A stretch of 64,000 nt of DNA from WHSW01 sp963759295 (GCA_963759295.1 CAVWYT010000006.1:62001-126000), one strand, 5' to 3'; positions 10,263-18,322 are shown, counted from the first letter of the stretch. The notes: generated by a model from the sequence alone, not told the origin. A program made the numbers and translations.

Positions 10263-11498
10263 ATGGCACCCAGCACCCTGACCTGCAAGGAGTGCAAGGC
10301 CGCGTACCCGCTCGAGGCGCGTTACGTCTGCGAGCGGTGCTTCGGGCCGCTCGAAGTCAGCTATGACCATTCGGCCCTCGACCCCGCCGAGGCGAAGCGG
10401 AAGATCCAGGCAGGGCCGGCCGGGATCTGGCGCTACGCCGACTTCCTGCCGTTCGACGAGCGCCCGCGCGACCGGCTTCAGCCCGGGCTGACACCGTTGT
10501 TCCGCGCCGACCGGCTGGCGGAGCGGCTCGGCCTCGGTGAGGTCTGGGTCAAGAACGACGCCGCCAACCCGACCCACTCGTTCAAGGATCGGGTGGTGGC
10601 GGTGGCGATCGCCAAGGCCCGCGAGCTCGGCTTCGACACGGTCGCCTGCGCCTCGACGGGCAACCTCGCCAACGCCGTCGCCGCGCACGCCGCCGCCGCG
10701 GGGCTCGACTCCTACGTGTTCGTGCCCGCCGACCTCGAGGAGCAGAAGCTGCTCGCGACCGGCGTCTACGGCACCCGGCTGGTCGGGGTGCGGGGCAGCT
10801 ACGACGACGTCAATCGGCTCTGCACGCAGCTCTGCGAGGAGCGGCCGTGGGCGTTCGTGAACGTCAACCTGCGCCCGTTCTACGCCGAGGGCTCGAAGAC
10901 GATCGCCTACGAGACCGTCGAGCAACTCGGCTGGTCGCTGCCGGACCGGATCGTCTGCCCGATCGCCTCGGGCTCGCTGTTCACGAAGATCGGTCGCGGC
11001 TTCGCCGAGTGGCTCGAGCTCGGGCTGGTCGATGGCGACCTGCCCACCTTCAGCGGCGCTCAGGCGACCGGTTGCGACCCGGTCGCCGAGGCCTACGCGG
11101 CCGGCCGCGACGTGTGCAAGCCGCAGCGCCCGGAGACGATCGCCAAGAGCCTCGCGATCGGCGATCCCGCCGACGGGCCGTATGCGATCGAGCTCGCCCG
11201 CGAGACCGGAGGCTCGATCGAGTCGGTGACCGACGAGGAGATCCGCGCCGGGATCCGCCTGCTCGCGGAGACGACCGGGATCTTCACCGAGACCGCGGGC
11301 GGGGTGACGACGGCGGTGTTGGCGAAGCTCGCCGCGGCGGGAGCGATCGACCGTTCCGAGCGGGTGGTCGCCGTGATCACCGGCGAGGGGCTGAAGACGC
11401 TCGACGCCGTGCGCGACGGACACCGGGTCGAGGAGATCGATCCGACGCTGGCCTCGTTTCAGGCGCAGGTCGAGGGCGCGGTCTCGGTCGGCGCCTGA
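10263..11498 (+). CDS. Threonine synthase homologue, probable MetM-type homocysteine synthase
   Basis: A 411-residue PLP fold-type II enzyme. The N-terminus has a zinc-ribbon-like CKEC (residues 6-9) with CERC further on, then NPTHSFKDRVVAVAIAKA with the PLP lysine in SFKDR (about 104) and ASTGNLANAVAAHAAAAG. By sequence alone it would be called threonine synthase. However, it sits behind a SAM riboswitch and just before a ThiS/MoaD-like sulfur carrier. In Streptomyces a threonine-synthase homologue, MetM, uses O-phosphohomoserine and a thiocarboxylated carrier, MetO, to make homocysteine (established there as I recall it). The same arrangement suggests the same job here; this is inference. 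The ATG follows a good AAGGAG site. Confidence 0.85.
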   Translation: MAPSTLTCKECKAAYPLEARYVCERCFGPLEVSYDHSALDPAEAKRKIQAGPAGIWRYADFLPFDERPRDRLQPGLTPLFRADRLAERLGLGEVWVKNDAANPTHSFKDRVVAVAIAKARELGFDTVACASTGNLANAVAAHAAAAGLDSYVFVPADLEEQKLLATGVYGTRLVGVRGSYDDVNRLCTQLCEERPWAFVNVNLRPFYAEGSKTIAYETVEQLGWSLPDRIVCPIASGSLFTKIGRGFAEWLELGLVDGDLPTFSGAQATGCDPVAEAYAAGRDVCKPQRPETIAKSLAIGDPADGPYAIELARETGGSIESVTDEEIRAGIRLLAETTGIFTETAGGVTTAVLAKLAAAGAIDRSERVVAVITGEGLKTLDAVRDGHRVEEIDPTLASFQAQVEGAVSVGA

Positions 11499-11542
11499 GC
11501 CGGCGCCGCAGCTGCGCGGGGCGAAAGGTAGATTTCCGGCCG

Positions 11543-11821
11543 ATGGCGGTAACCGTGAAGATCCCCGCGCAGCTTCGCGCCGTGACCGGGGGAGAGGACG
11601 AGGTCGAGGTCGACGGCTCCACCGTCGGCGAGGTGCTCGACGCTGTGTTCACGGCCCATACGGACCTGCGGGAGCGAATCACGGAGGACGGCACCCTGCG
11701 GCGTTTCGTCAACGTTTACGTCTCGGGGGAGGACATCCGCTTTCAGGACGGGCTCGACACGGAGCTCGCCGACGGCGACGAGGTCACCATCCTCCCGGCC
11801 GTCGCAGGTGGACGCGGCTAG
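11543..11821 (+). CDS. ThiS/MoaD-like sulfur-carrier protein, probable MetO partner
   Basis: A 92-residue ubiquitin-fold protein: VKIPAQLRAVTGG at the start, TVGEVLDAVF in the first helix and DGDEVTILPAVAGG near the end. Such carriers are adenylated and thiocarboxylated on a C-terminal Gly-Gly to deliver sulfide. Here two residues, Arg-Gly, follow the Gly-Gly, so trimming would be needed before activation, as for QbsE or HcyS in other bacteria (established for those). It lies 44 bp after the threonine-synthase-like gene. A TAGATT hexamer ends 8 nt before the ATG, so it may also have its own leaderless transcript. Alternative roles are molybdopterin, thiamine or CysO-type cysteine synthesis, but the riboswitch favours methionine. 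Confidence 0.85.
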   Translation: MAVTVKIPAQLRAVTGGEDEVEVDGSTVGEVLDAVFTAHTDLRERITEDGTLRRFVNVYVSGEDIRFQDGLDTELADGDEVTILPAVAGGRG

Positions 11822-12569
11822 GCCCGGCCCCGAGGCCTGCGAGGTCCCGGTCGCGATCCTCTGCGGCGGGCGCGGGACGAGGCTTCAGGAGCACACCCAC
11901 TCGATCCCCAAGGCCCTGGTCGAGATCGGCGGCAAGCCGATCCTCTGGCACGTGATCAGGATCTACTCGGCGCAGGGCCACCGGCGCTTCCTGCTGCTCA
12001 CCGGCTACCTCGGCGATCAGATCGAGGCGTTCGTCCGCACCGAGCCGTGGCCCGAGCCGATCGAGATCGAGTGCGTCGACACGGGTCTCGACACGAACAC
12101 CGGCGGGCGGGTCGCGCGCGTCGGCGACCGCCTGGCCGGAGGCCGCTTCTGCCTCACCTACGCCGACGGCGTCGCCGACATCGACCTCGCGGCTCAGGCC
12201 GATCGCCACGCCGAGCACGGCGCCGACGCGACGATGACCGTCGTCCGTCCGTACAGCCAGTGGGGAATCGCGCTCGTCGACGAGGGCGAGCGGATCGCGG
12301 GATTTCGCGAGAAGCCGCGGCTCGACTACTGGATCAACGGCGGGTTCTTCGTCTGCGAGCCCGCCTTTCTCGACGCGGTCGAGGGCGACTGCGTCTTGGA
12401 GCGCGAGCCACTGGAGCGATTGGCGGACGCCGCCCGGCTCGGCGCGTACCGCCACGACGGCTTCTGGGAGTGCATGGACACCTACAAGGACGCCGTGACG
12501 CTCAACGACCTCTGGGAGGCCGGCCGCGCCCCCTGGAGCGTCTGGGATCGCGAGCGGGTCGGCGCGTGA
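11808..12569 (+). CDS. Glucose-1-phosphate cytidylyltransferase-like nucleotidyltransferase
   Basis: A 253-residue sugar nucleotidyltransferase. The N-terminus has ILCGGRGTRLQEHTHSIPK with the catalytic loop and lysine, then GGKPILWHVI. FCLTYADGVADID matches the metal-binding strand characteristic of RfbF, which makes CDP-glucose from CTP and glucose 1-phosphate. GFREKP and YWINGGFFV are in the usual order. The GTG at 11808 overlaps the sulfur-carrier gene by 14 nt and the stop overlaps the next gene as GTGA. The following dehydratase-like gene supports a CDP-sugar role, although UTP- or GTP-dependent relatives cannot be excluded. Confidence 0.8.
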   Translation: MDAARPGPEACEVPVAILCGGRGTRLQEHTHSIPKALVEIGGKPILWHVIRIYSAQGHRRFLLLTGYLGDQIEAFVRTEPWPEPIEIECVDTGLDTNTGGRVARVGDRLAGGRFCLTYADGVADIDLAAQADRHAEHGADATMTVVRPYSQWGIALVDEGERIAGFREKPRLDYWINGGFFVCEPAFLDAVEGDCVLEREPLERLADAARLGAYRHDGFWECMDTYKDAVTLNDLWEAGRAPWSVWDRERVGA

Positions 12570-13552
12570 GCGTAGCCCTGGTCACGGGCGCCCGCGGCTT
12601 CGTCGGCGGGTGGCTCGCCAAGGCGCTGCTCGAGCGCGGCGACACCGTCGTCTGCTTCGATCGCCGCCGGGTGGGCGAGCGCCTCACGGCGATCGGAATG
12701 CTCGGGATCGAGGACGACCTGATCCAGGTTCGGGCGGATCTCACCGACGGCGAACGGCTCGCCCGCGTGCTGCGCGAGCACTCCGTCGACGCCGTGTTCC
12801 ACCTCGGCGCCGAGACCATCGTCTCCACCGTGCGTGACTCACCCGTGCAGGGCTTCGAGTCGAACGTGCGCGGAACCTGGACCGTGCTTCAGGCGTGCAC
12901 CGACCACGGCGTGGAGCGGCTCGTGGTCGCCTCCTCCGACAAGGCCTACGGCGCCCACGACGAGCTTCCCTACCGCGAGGACTTCCCGCTTCAGCCGACG
13001 GCACCGTACGAGGCCTCGAAGGCGGCGGCCGAGCTGATCGCGCGCAGCTATTGGCACTCCTACGGGCTGCCGGTGGCCGTGACCCGGTTCGCGAACATCT
13101 ACGGTGGCGGCGACCTCAACTTCTCGCGCCTGATCCCCGAGGCGGTCAGCGCGGCGATCCAGGGGCGTCCGCCGGTGCTTCGCTCCGACGGCTCGCCCGA
13201 ACGTGACTTCCTCTACGTCGAGGACGCCGCGGCCGCGTACCTGGCGATCGCGGACCGCCTCGACCGCGACGAGATTCGCGGCGAAGCCTTCAACGCCGGC
13301 GGCGGCAAGCCGTATCGGGTCCGCGAGGTGGTGGAGCTGATCGCCCGGATCGCCGACACGGGGGTCACGCCCGAGATCCGCGGCACCGGCAATCCCGAGG
13401 GCGAGATCGATCGCCAGTTCGTCGATGCGAGCAAGCTCCGGGATCTGGTCGGCTGGCAGCCGGCGGTCGCGCTCGAGCAGGGCCTCGAGCGCACGATCGC
13501 CTGGTACCGCGAGCACCCGGAGTCGCTCGCGCCCGCGGCCGCCGGCGCCTGA
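12566..13552 (+). CDS. NAD-dependent epimerase/dehydratase, CDP-glucose 4,6-dehydratase-like
   Basis: A 328-residue extended short-chain dehydrogenase. It shows the Rossmann motif VTGARGFVGGWLAKALL, FHLGAETIVSTVRDSP, the active-site YEASKAAAEL (Y-x3-K) and RFANIYGGGDLNFSRLIPE, the last typical of CDP-glucose 4,6-dehydratase. The enzyme would convert CDP-glucose to CDP-4-keto-6-deoxyglucose, the entry to deoxysugars. It overlaps the cytidylyltransferase gene by 4 nt, so the pair is coupled. No glycosyltransferases or further deoxysugar genes are nearby. GDP- or dTDP-sugar dehydratases are close relatives. Confidence 0.8.
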   Translation: MSVALVTGARGFVGGWLAKALLERGDTVVCFDRRRVGERLTAIGMLGIEDDLIQVRADLTDGERLARVLREHSVDAVFHLGAETIVSTVRDSPVQGFESNVRGTWTVLQACTDHGVERLVVASSDKAYGAHDELPYREDFPLQPTAPYEASKAAAELIARSYWHSYGLPVAVTRFANIYGGGDLNFSRLIPEAVSAAIQGRPPVLRSDGSPERDFLYVEDAAAAYLAIADRLDRDEIRGEAFNAGGGKPYRVREVVELIARIADTGVTPEIRGTGNPEGEIDRQFVDASKLRDLVGWQPAVALEQGLERTIAWYREHPESLAPAAAGA

Positions 13553-13656
13553 ACCGCGGCCTGCAACCCGCATAAGCGCTGTATCCGCGGCAGGAGCGCA
13601 CGCCGCGACCCGGTAACGGAGGGCGGAGGTCAAGGCGAGATTGAGGAGGGCGGTCG

Positions 13657-14358
13657 GTGCGCAACTCGCGTCGAGCAGGCGGAATCCGGAGCCGGGCCGC
13701 GGCAGCGGCGTTGATGGGATCGTTGGGGATCGCCTCGGCGCTGCCGGGGGTGGCCAGGGCCGAGCTGCCGCACGTCGTCAGGCCCGGCGAGAGCCTGTGG
13801 TCGATCTCGGCGGCCAACAATCTGACCACGAGAACGGTCGCGGTCTACAACGGGCTCTCCGAAGACGCCCAGCTGATCGCAGGGGAGACGATCCAGGTGC
13901 CGACCGTCGATGAGGGCGCCGCCGCGCTCGCGAGCACCGGGGTCGCGGCCTCGGCCCCGACCGCCTCGAGCGCGACCAGCCCGACGCCTGTGGCGAGCTC
14001 CGGCTACGGCCTGGCGACGATCTCGACGCCCACCGGCAGCTTCCAGCTCGATCCGGCGGCAGCGTCGGCATTCGACTCGATGCGCCAGGCGGCGGTAGCG
14101 GGGTACGGCATCGACCTCTATCCGGCGGCGGGCCCGCTGTCGGCCGCCAGGACCTACGACCAGCAGGCCTACCTCTACGACCTCTTTCTCTCCGGTCAGG
14201 GCTCGCCCGCGAACCCGCCCGGAAGCTCGAGCCACGAGCTCGGCATCGCCGTCGATCTCGCCGACCCCTCGATGCGGACCGTGGTCGACCAGATCGGACC
14301 AACCTACGGTTGGTACGGGATCAACTCGGAGTGGTGGCACGTCGAGTACCAGGGGTGA
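13657..14358 (+). CDS. Secreted LysM-domain D,D/L,D-carboxypeptidase (M15 family)
   Basis: A 233-residue exported cell-wall enzyme. A twin-arginine-like basic N-terminus and hydrophobic stretch to about residue 35 (LPGVARA before ELPHVV) form a signal peptide. A LysM domain follows (HVVRPGESLWSISAANNL to AGETIQVP, about 39-82), then a Ser/Thr/Pro/Ala linker. The C-terminal M15 peptidase domain has SSHELGIAVDLADP, with the zinc-binding His and Asp, and EWWHVEY, with the last His ligand. It likely trims stem peptides of peptidoglycan. The GTG start has a GGAGGG site 6-8 nt upstream. The 104-bp leader shows no motif I can name. Confidence 0.88.
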   Translation: MRNSRRAGGIRSRAAAAALMGSLGIASALPGVARAELPHVVRPGESLWSISAANNLTTRTVAVYNGLSEDAQLIAGETIQVPTVDEGAAALASTGVAASAPTASSATSPTPVASSGYGLATISTPTGSFQLDPAAASAFDSMRQAAVAGYGIDLYPAAGPLSAARTYDQQAYLYDLFLSGQGSPANPPGSSSHELGIAVDLADPSMRTVVDQIGPTYGWYGINSEWWHVEYQG

Positions 14359-14471
14359 TCCGGCGCGGGCGATCCCTAACGAGTTCATAAAACGTCGCTC
14401 CTCGGCCTGGACTCTCCGCGCCCGAGGAGGATGATCAGGACACCAGGCAAGCTCGTGACGGAGGTGGTCGA

Positions 14472-14603
14472 ATGTCCCCAGTTGTGATGGTCGGCTTCGG
14501 AGCCATCGACGCGGCCGTGGTCTCGCAGGCCATCTACGCGGCGAGGGACCTCCGCCGCGCCGGCGAACGCGCGGCCGAGCGGACGCGGCGCCGGCGCAGG
14601 TAG
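14472..14603 (+). CDS. Possible small protein of 43 residues, unknown
   Basis: Not a recognised family. The ATG is preceded by a good GGAGG with 7-nt spacing, and the frame runs from a short hydrophobic part (VVMVGFGAIDAAVVSQAIYA) to a basic tail of eight arginines in the last ten residues. This could be a small membrane or nucleic-acid-associated peptide. It lies just outside the tRNA-Arg 3'-copy at 14632. Only the ribosome site and amphipathic composition support it; codon statistics in so short a frame are not decisive. Confidence 0.3.
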   Translation: MSPVVMVGFGAIDAAVVSQAIYAARDLRRAGERAAERTRRRRR

Positions 14604-14631
14604 CGCCGGGGCGCCAGACCGCGCCGCACAG

Positions 14632-14669
14632 CGCGCCCGACAGGATTCGAACCTGCGGCCTCTCGCTCC
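14632..14669 (-). repeat. Copy of the 3' half of tRNA-Arg(CCG), probable att site
   Basis: 38 nt identical to 16085-16122 except for one base (A at 14640 versus G at 16093). It covers the tRNA from the anticodon loop through the T-arm and acceptor 3' strand. Beyond 14669 the similarity stops at once and no 5' half or acceptor partner exists, so it is not a second functional tRNA. A tRNA 3' copy in the same orientation, 1.45 kb downstream of the intact gene, is what site-specific integration into a tRNA gene leaves behind. Confidence 0.75.
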
Positions 14670-14811
14670 CTGCATGCCGTGCGGTCCAGTCGGTTGCTGC
14701 ACTATTTGGTCAAATGCGATCGGGATCGCGCGGCCGACGCCCGTGGACAAGACAGCTAGCTCGGGTCAGGCGGTCGGGCCGCCCGGCGGCGAAATACCCG
14801 AAGGGGAATCG

Positions 14812-15450
14812 ATGAGCGAGTACGCAGTCGCCCGCCTGGAGGACATCGACGAGATCAGCGACGGCCGTGAGCCTTGGCGTCCGGTGCGCCACCACTTTGG
14901 CATCACGTCGTTCGGGATCAACGCCTGGACGGGTCGGGAGGCGGGAGACAGGATCATCAACGAGCACGACGAGGAGGGAGGGGATGAGGAGCTCTACTTC
15001 GTCCACAGCGGCCAAGCCAGGTTCGAACTCGACGGCGACCGCGTCGATGCGCCGGCCGGCACGTTCGTCTTCGCGCGTCCAGGCGTGAAGCGGACGGCGT
15101 TCGCCGAGGAGCCTGGGACGACGATTCTCGCGACAGGGGGCACGCCGGGGCAGGTCTACACGCCGACCGGCTGGGAGCTCTGGGCCCCGATTGGGCGGCT
15201 CTACCAGGGGGGGCGATACGAGGAAGCCGCCGACCAGGCTCGAGACCTGGCCGCGGCGCACCCGCAGTACCCCGAGCTCCTCTACAACCTCGCCTGCTGC
15301 GAGAGCCTCGCCGGGCGTAAGGCCGACGCGATCGAGCATCTGCGGCTGGCGATCGAAACGGCGGACAGCGTTCGGTCAAACCTGGCGGGGGACTCAGACC
15401 TCGACCCCCTCCGCGAGGAACCGGAGTTCCAGGCGCTCCTCGCCGGCTGA
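14812..15450 (+). CDS. Cupin-domain protein with C-terminal TPR-like region
   Basis: 212 residues. The N-terminal part is a cupin barrel: GDRIINEHDEEGGDEELYFV, FELDGDRVDAPAGTFVFARPG. The metal-ligand positions are partly acidic or histidine (HDEEGGDEE). Residues about 125-205 look like a tetratricopeptide unit (GRYEEAADQARDLAAAHPQYPELLYNLACCESLAGRKADAIEHL) ending DPLREEPEFQALL. No enzyme activity can be assigned; sensing or binding of a small ligand is possible. ATG is preceded by GAAGGGGAA. It lies inside the tRNA-bounded segment and converges with the SnoaL gene. Confidence 0.75.
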   Translation: MSEYAVARLEDIDEISDGREPWRPVRHHFGITSFGINAWTGREAGDRIINEHDEEGGDEELYFVHSGQARFELDGDRVDAPAGTFVFARPGVKRTAFAEEPGTTILATGGTPGQVYTPTGWELWAPIGRLYQGGRYEEAADQARDLAAAHPQYPELLYNLACCESLAGRKADAIEHLRLAIETADSVRSNLAGDSDLDPLREEPEFQALLAG

Positions 15451-15514
15451 GGCTCAGAGCCGGCGCAGCTGCCCGGTGCGCCGTGGCCGGAACCTCCTTC
15501 CCGAGCTCAGGCGG

Positions 15515-15916
15515 CTACCCCGACAGCCCGGCGGCTTCGAGGGCGTCGTCCCTTCTCGTGAATGCCTGCCCGCGTACGACCTGACCGTCTCGCACGGTCC
15601 ACAGGTGCCAAAGGTCCCAGCTGACCTCTGCGCCGCTCTGTTTCCCACGTCCTCGAAGGGTGACCGAGGCCAGTACGTGGCTGCCCGTATCGATCAGCTC
15701 ATGCACCTCAAAGCGCGGACTCTCAAACTCGCTCCACGTCCAGCCCACGAACTCTTTCCATCCCTCTGGCCCCTCATAGACGCCCGTGATGCCGGGTATC
15801 GCGCCGGTCGTGACGTAGGCGAATGTTGGTGCGAAGTCGGCGACAGCGGCGTCGAGGTCGCCCCGGTTGTACGCCTCGTAGCCTCGTCGCGCCGTCTCGA
15901 CGTTCTCCTGCGACAT
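15515..15916 (-). CDS. SnoaL-like (NTF2-fold) protein
   Basis: 133 residues beginning MSQENVETARRGYEAYNRGDLDAAV, the typical opening of SnoaL-like/NTF2-fold proteins, with FEVHELIDTGSHVLASVTLRGRGK and the HLWTVRDGQVVRGQAF strand pair at the end. The start at 15916 is chosen over upstream in-frame codons because homologues begin with MSQENVE. Members are cyclases, dehydratases or binding proteins; the function here is unknown. Such proteins are very abundant in Thermoleophilia genomes (general knowledge). It is the second cargo gene between the tRNA repeats. Confidence 0.8.
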   Translation of the reverse strand: MSQENVETARRGYEAYNRGDLDAAVADFAPTFAYVTTGAIPGITGVYEGPEGWKEFVGWTWSEFESPRFEVHELIDTGSHVLASVTLRGRGKQSGAEVSWDLWHLWTVRDGQVVRGQAFTRRDDALEAAGLSG

Positions 15917-16084
15917 CGCCCGCTCAGTATCGCGCTCTGGCGGTAAATAGCCGCCCACCGGGACCGGGCAAGCGAAACCGCTGCCGTCACGTCGATGTTC
16001 GGGGCATGGGTGAGCGCAGCCTGCGCTGGCAGCAGCGCGTCCGGCGGCTGCGGCCCGATCCCCGGAAGCCCCTCGCCTGAGCCA

Positions 16085-16157
<73 letters not shown>

Positions 16158-16327
16158 CGGGGGCCCAGTCTAGTCGCGCACCGGCACCGTTCAGCCCTCT
16201 TGCGGGCGGCGCGATGACGCTCGACAGCCGCGATCTCCGGGCGCTAGTTCGACCCCGAGCGCGGTCGCCACCCAGATCCTCGCGAGGGCGCGGGCCGACC
16301 GAGGACTTGCTCACTACGCTCCCCCGC

Positions 16328-17326
16328 GTGGACATGGAGCTGGTCTTCTTCGGCACCGGTGGCTCGGTGCCCACCGCCAGGCGCTCGACCGCGTGCGTGA
16401 TGGCGCGCGTTGGCGGGGAGCGGCTGCTGTTCGACTGCGGCGAGGGCACCCAGCGCCAGATGCAGCGCTCGACGGGCCTGGTCCAGATCGACGAGATCTA
16501 CGTTACCCACCTGCACGCCGATCACTACCTGGGCATCCCGGGCCTGCTGAAGACGTACGACCTCAACGGACGCGAGCGTGGCCTGCGCGTGGTCGGACCG
16601 CCGGGCCTGTTCGAGCTCTTCAAGGCGCTGCGCCGGATCTTCGGCCAGCTCGCCTACGACGTCGAGCTGGTCGAGCTCGGAGAACACGAGGCACTGCGGC
16701 ACGGCGGTTACGAGGTGCGCCCGTTCGCGGTCGAGCACAGCACGCGCGCCCTCGGCTACGCGCTGGTCGAGGACGTGCGCCCCGGCCGCTTCGACCCGGA
16801 GGCCGCCCGGCGGCTTGGCGTCGCGCCGGGGCCGGACTTCAAGCGCCTCCAGGACGGCAATCCCGTGCAGGGGTCCGAGGGGCCGGTCGAGCCCGGCCAG
16901 GTGATGGGCGAGGCGCGCGCAGGGCGCAAGCTCGTGGTCACCGGCGACACGGCGCCCTGCGAGATGGCCCGGATCGCCGCCCATGAGGCGCAGGTGCTCG
17001 TCCATGACGCGAGCTTCGCCGACGAGGAGCTCGCGCGGGCCGCGGAGACGGGACACTCGACCGCGCGTCAGGCGGCGACGATCGCCGCCCAGGCGGGGGT
17101 CGGAATGCTCGCCCTCGTTCACGTCTCCTCTCGTTACGACGTCCGCGCCGTGCTCGCCGAGGCCAGGGAGGTGTTCCCGGCGGCGATCGCCCCGCGCGAC
17201 TTCGACCTCGTCGAGGTGCCGTTCCCGGAGCGTGGCGAGCCGCGGCTGGTCGAGAACGGCGCCCGTGAACGCCCCGAGCCCGACGCGGGCGGCCCGGCGC
17301 CCGTCGAGCCGACCGCCGCGCCGTGA
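16328..17326 (+). CDS. rnz: Ribonuclease Z
   Basis: RNase Z removes the 3' trailer of tRNA precursors. The protein starts (V)DMELVFFGTGGSVPTARRS and has the metal-binding THLHADHYLGIPGLLKTY motif, VVTGDTAPC and the GHSTARQAATIA and LVHVSSRY segments, in the order of bacterial RNase Z. About 332 residues with a Pro/Ala-rich tail. Start at GTG 16328 or ATG 16334; a TACGCT hexamer ends 7 nt before the GTG, suggesting a leaderless transcript starting there. It lies 170 bp from the divergent tRNA-Arg gene and converges with the dehalogenase-like gene, whose stop is 3 bp away. Confidence 0.93.
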   Translation: MDMELVFFGTGGSVPTARRSTACVMARVGGERLLFDCGEGTQRQMQRSTGLVQIDEIYVTHLHADHYLGIPGLLKTYDLNGRERGLRVVGPPGLFELFKALRRIFGQLAYDVELVELGEHEALRHGGYEVRPFAVEHSTRALGYALVEDVRPGRFDPEAARRLGVAPGPDFKRLQDGNPVQGSEGPVEPGQVMGEARAGRKLVVTGDTAPCEMARIAAHEAQVLVHDASFADEELARAAETGHSTARQAATIAAQAGVGMLALVHVSSRYDVRAVLAEAREVFPAAIAPRDFDLVEVPFPERGEPRLVENGARERPEPDAGGPAPVEPTAAP

Positions 17327-17329
17327 TGC

Positions 17330-18214
17330 TCAGCCCAGGGGCGCGACCTGGTCGGCGATCGCGTAGGCGAGCGCGGCCGACTGGTCCTCCTGCAGGAAGT
17401 GCTTCGCCGGTAGCAGCACAGGGTCGGAGACGCCGAGCACGCGCTTTGCGATCTCGAGCTGTCCGGGGCCGAGCGCCGGATCACGCTCTCCCCAGACGAT
17501 CCGGGTCGGGAACGGACGCTTCGCCATTCCTTCGGCGAAAAAACGCGACTTCTCCGCGGTCAGCTCGAAGCCCCGCATGATCCGCAGGAAAGCACGGCCC
17601 CGGTCGAGGCGCTTGAGCAGCGCCAGGTAGGCGTAGATCTCGGCCCTGGTCATAGCCTTGCGGTCGAGCAGGCCCTGAAGCCGGAACAGCCCCGCGAACA
17701 ACGGCGGCGGAGTGGCGTGCAGCCAGAGCTCCCCGAGACCGTGGATCGCGAACGGCTGCATCGTCCACGGCCTGTGGAAGCTGGCCGGGTCGAGCAGCGT
17801 GTTGAGCGCCGTAAGCGAGATCACCCGGTCGGAGTTGCGGATCGCCCACTCGCAACCGATCGGACCGCCGATGTCGTGAACGACGAGGTGGCAGCGCGCG
17901 AGCCCGAGGGCGTCGATCGCCTCGCCCACCCACTTAGCGAGCCCCGACCACGAGTAGTCGAAGCGCTCGGGACGATCGGCGAGGCCGAGGCCGGGAAGGT
18001 CGAAGGCGATCGCCCGCATGCCCTGGTCGGCGAGCCGTGGGATCACCTTGCGATACAGAAACGAGCTCGTCGGGACGCCGTGGAGGAGGACGACGTCGGG
18101 GCCGGACCCGTGCTCGAGCACGAAGCTGCGAACCGCGCCGGCCTCGAAATGGCGCCCGGCGGCACTGTGGGCGGCGATCACGTCCGCGACATCGGCCCTC
18201 ATCTGCCGGATCAT
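17330..18214 (-). CDS. Alpha/beta hydrolase of the haloalkane dehalogenase/epoxide hydrolase type
   Basis: 294 residues with the oxyanion-hole motif LLHGVPTSSFLY, the nucleophile elbow VVHDIGGPIG with Asp as nucleophile (not Ser as in esterases), a cap domain of helices (about 150-210) and KHFLQED carrying the catalytic His. An Asp nucleophile is the mark of haloalkane dehalogenases and epoxide hydrolases (established); the substrate is unknown. Start ATG at 18214, with a second ATG four codons on (18202). Single gene, divergent from the pyr operon. Confidence 0.85.
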   Translation of the reverse strand: MIRQMRADVADVIAAHSAAGRHFEAGAVRSFVLEHGSGPDVVLLHGVPTSSFLYRKVIPRLADQGMRAIAFDLPGLGLADRPERFDYSWSGLAKWVGEAIDALGLARCHLVVHDIGGPIGCEWAIRNSDRVISLTALNTLLDPASFHRPWTMQPFAIHGLGELWLHATPPPLFAGLFRLQGLLDRKAMTRAEIYAYLALLKRLDRGRAFLRIMRGFELTAEKSRFFAEGMAKRPFPTRIVWGERDPALGPGQLEIAKRVLGVSDPVLLPAKHFLQEDQSAALAYAIADQVAPLG

Positions 18215-18286
18215 TACCGCAACCTCGGCGAGACGGCGATCCGGCCCCTCGGCCGCGCCGAATCCGGTGCTAGGCTGATTGCGTCG

Positions 18287-18322
18287 GTTCCTTTAACCCG
18301 GTCCCGAGAGGCCAGGAAGGGG
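18287..18322 (+). promoter_or_regulatory. PyrR-binding site in the pyr operon leader
   Basis: The segment GTTCCTTTAACCCGGTCCCGAGAGGCCAGGAAGGGGC is close to the known PyrR-binding RNA hairpin: pairing CCTT with AAGG, the AGAGGC loop and CCGGTCCC. A TAGGCT -10 at 18271-18276 would start transcription just before it. The 3' arm includes the AGGAAGGGG ribosome site of pyrR (start 18329), so bound PyrR would block translation initiation, as in mycobacteria, rather than act through a terminator. Confidence 0.85.

Noticed and set aside
13553..13656. ydaO-type (c-di-AMP) riboswitch before the LysM-M15 gene
   Set aside because: This class often precedes such wall hydrolases in actinobacteria, but the leader is too short and lacks the conserved core sequence.
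14632..14709. Second complete tRNA gene
   Set aside because: Only the 3' half matches; no acceptor partner, no proper D-arm or anticodon stem on the 5' side.
16006..16080. 24-residue frame beginning MGERSLRW next to tRNA-Arg
   Set aside because: No ribosome site, very short, arginine-rich as random GC sequence is.
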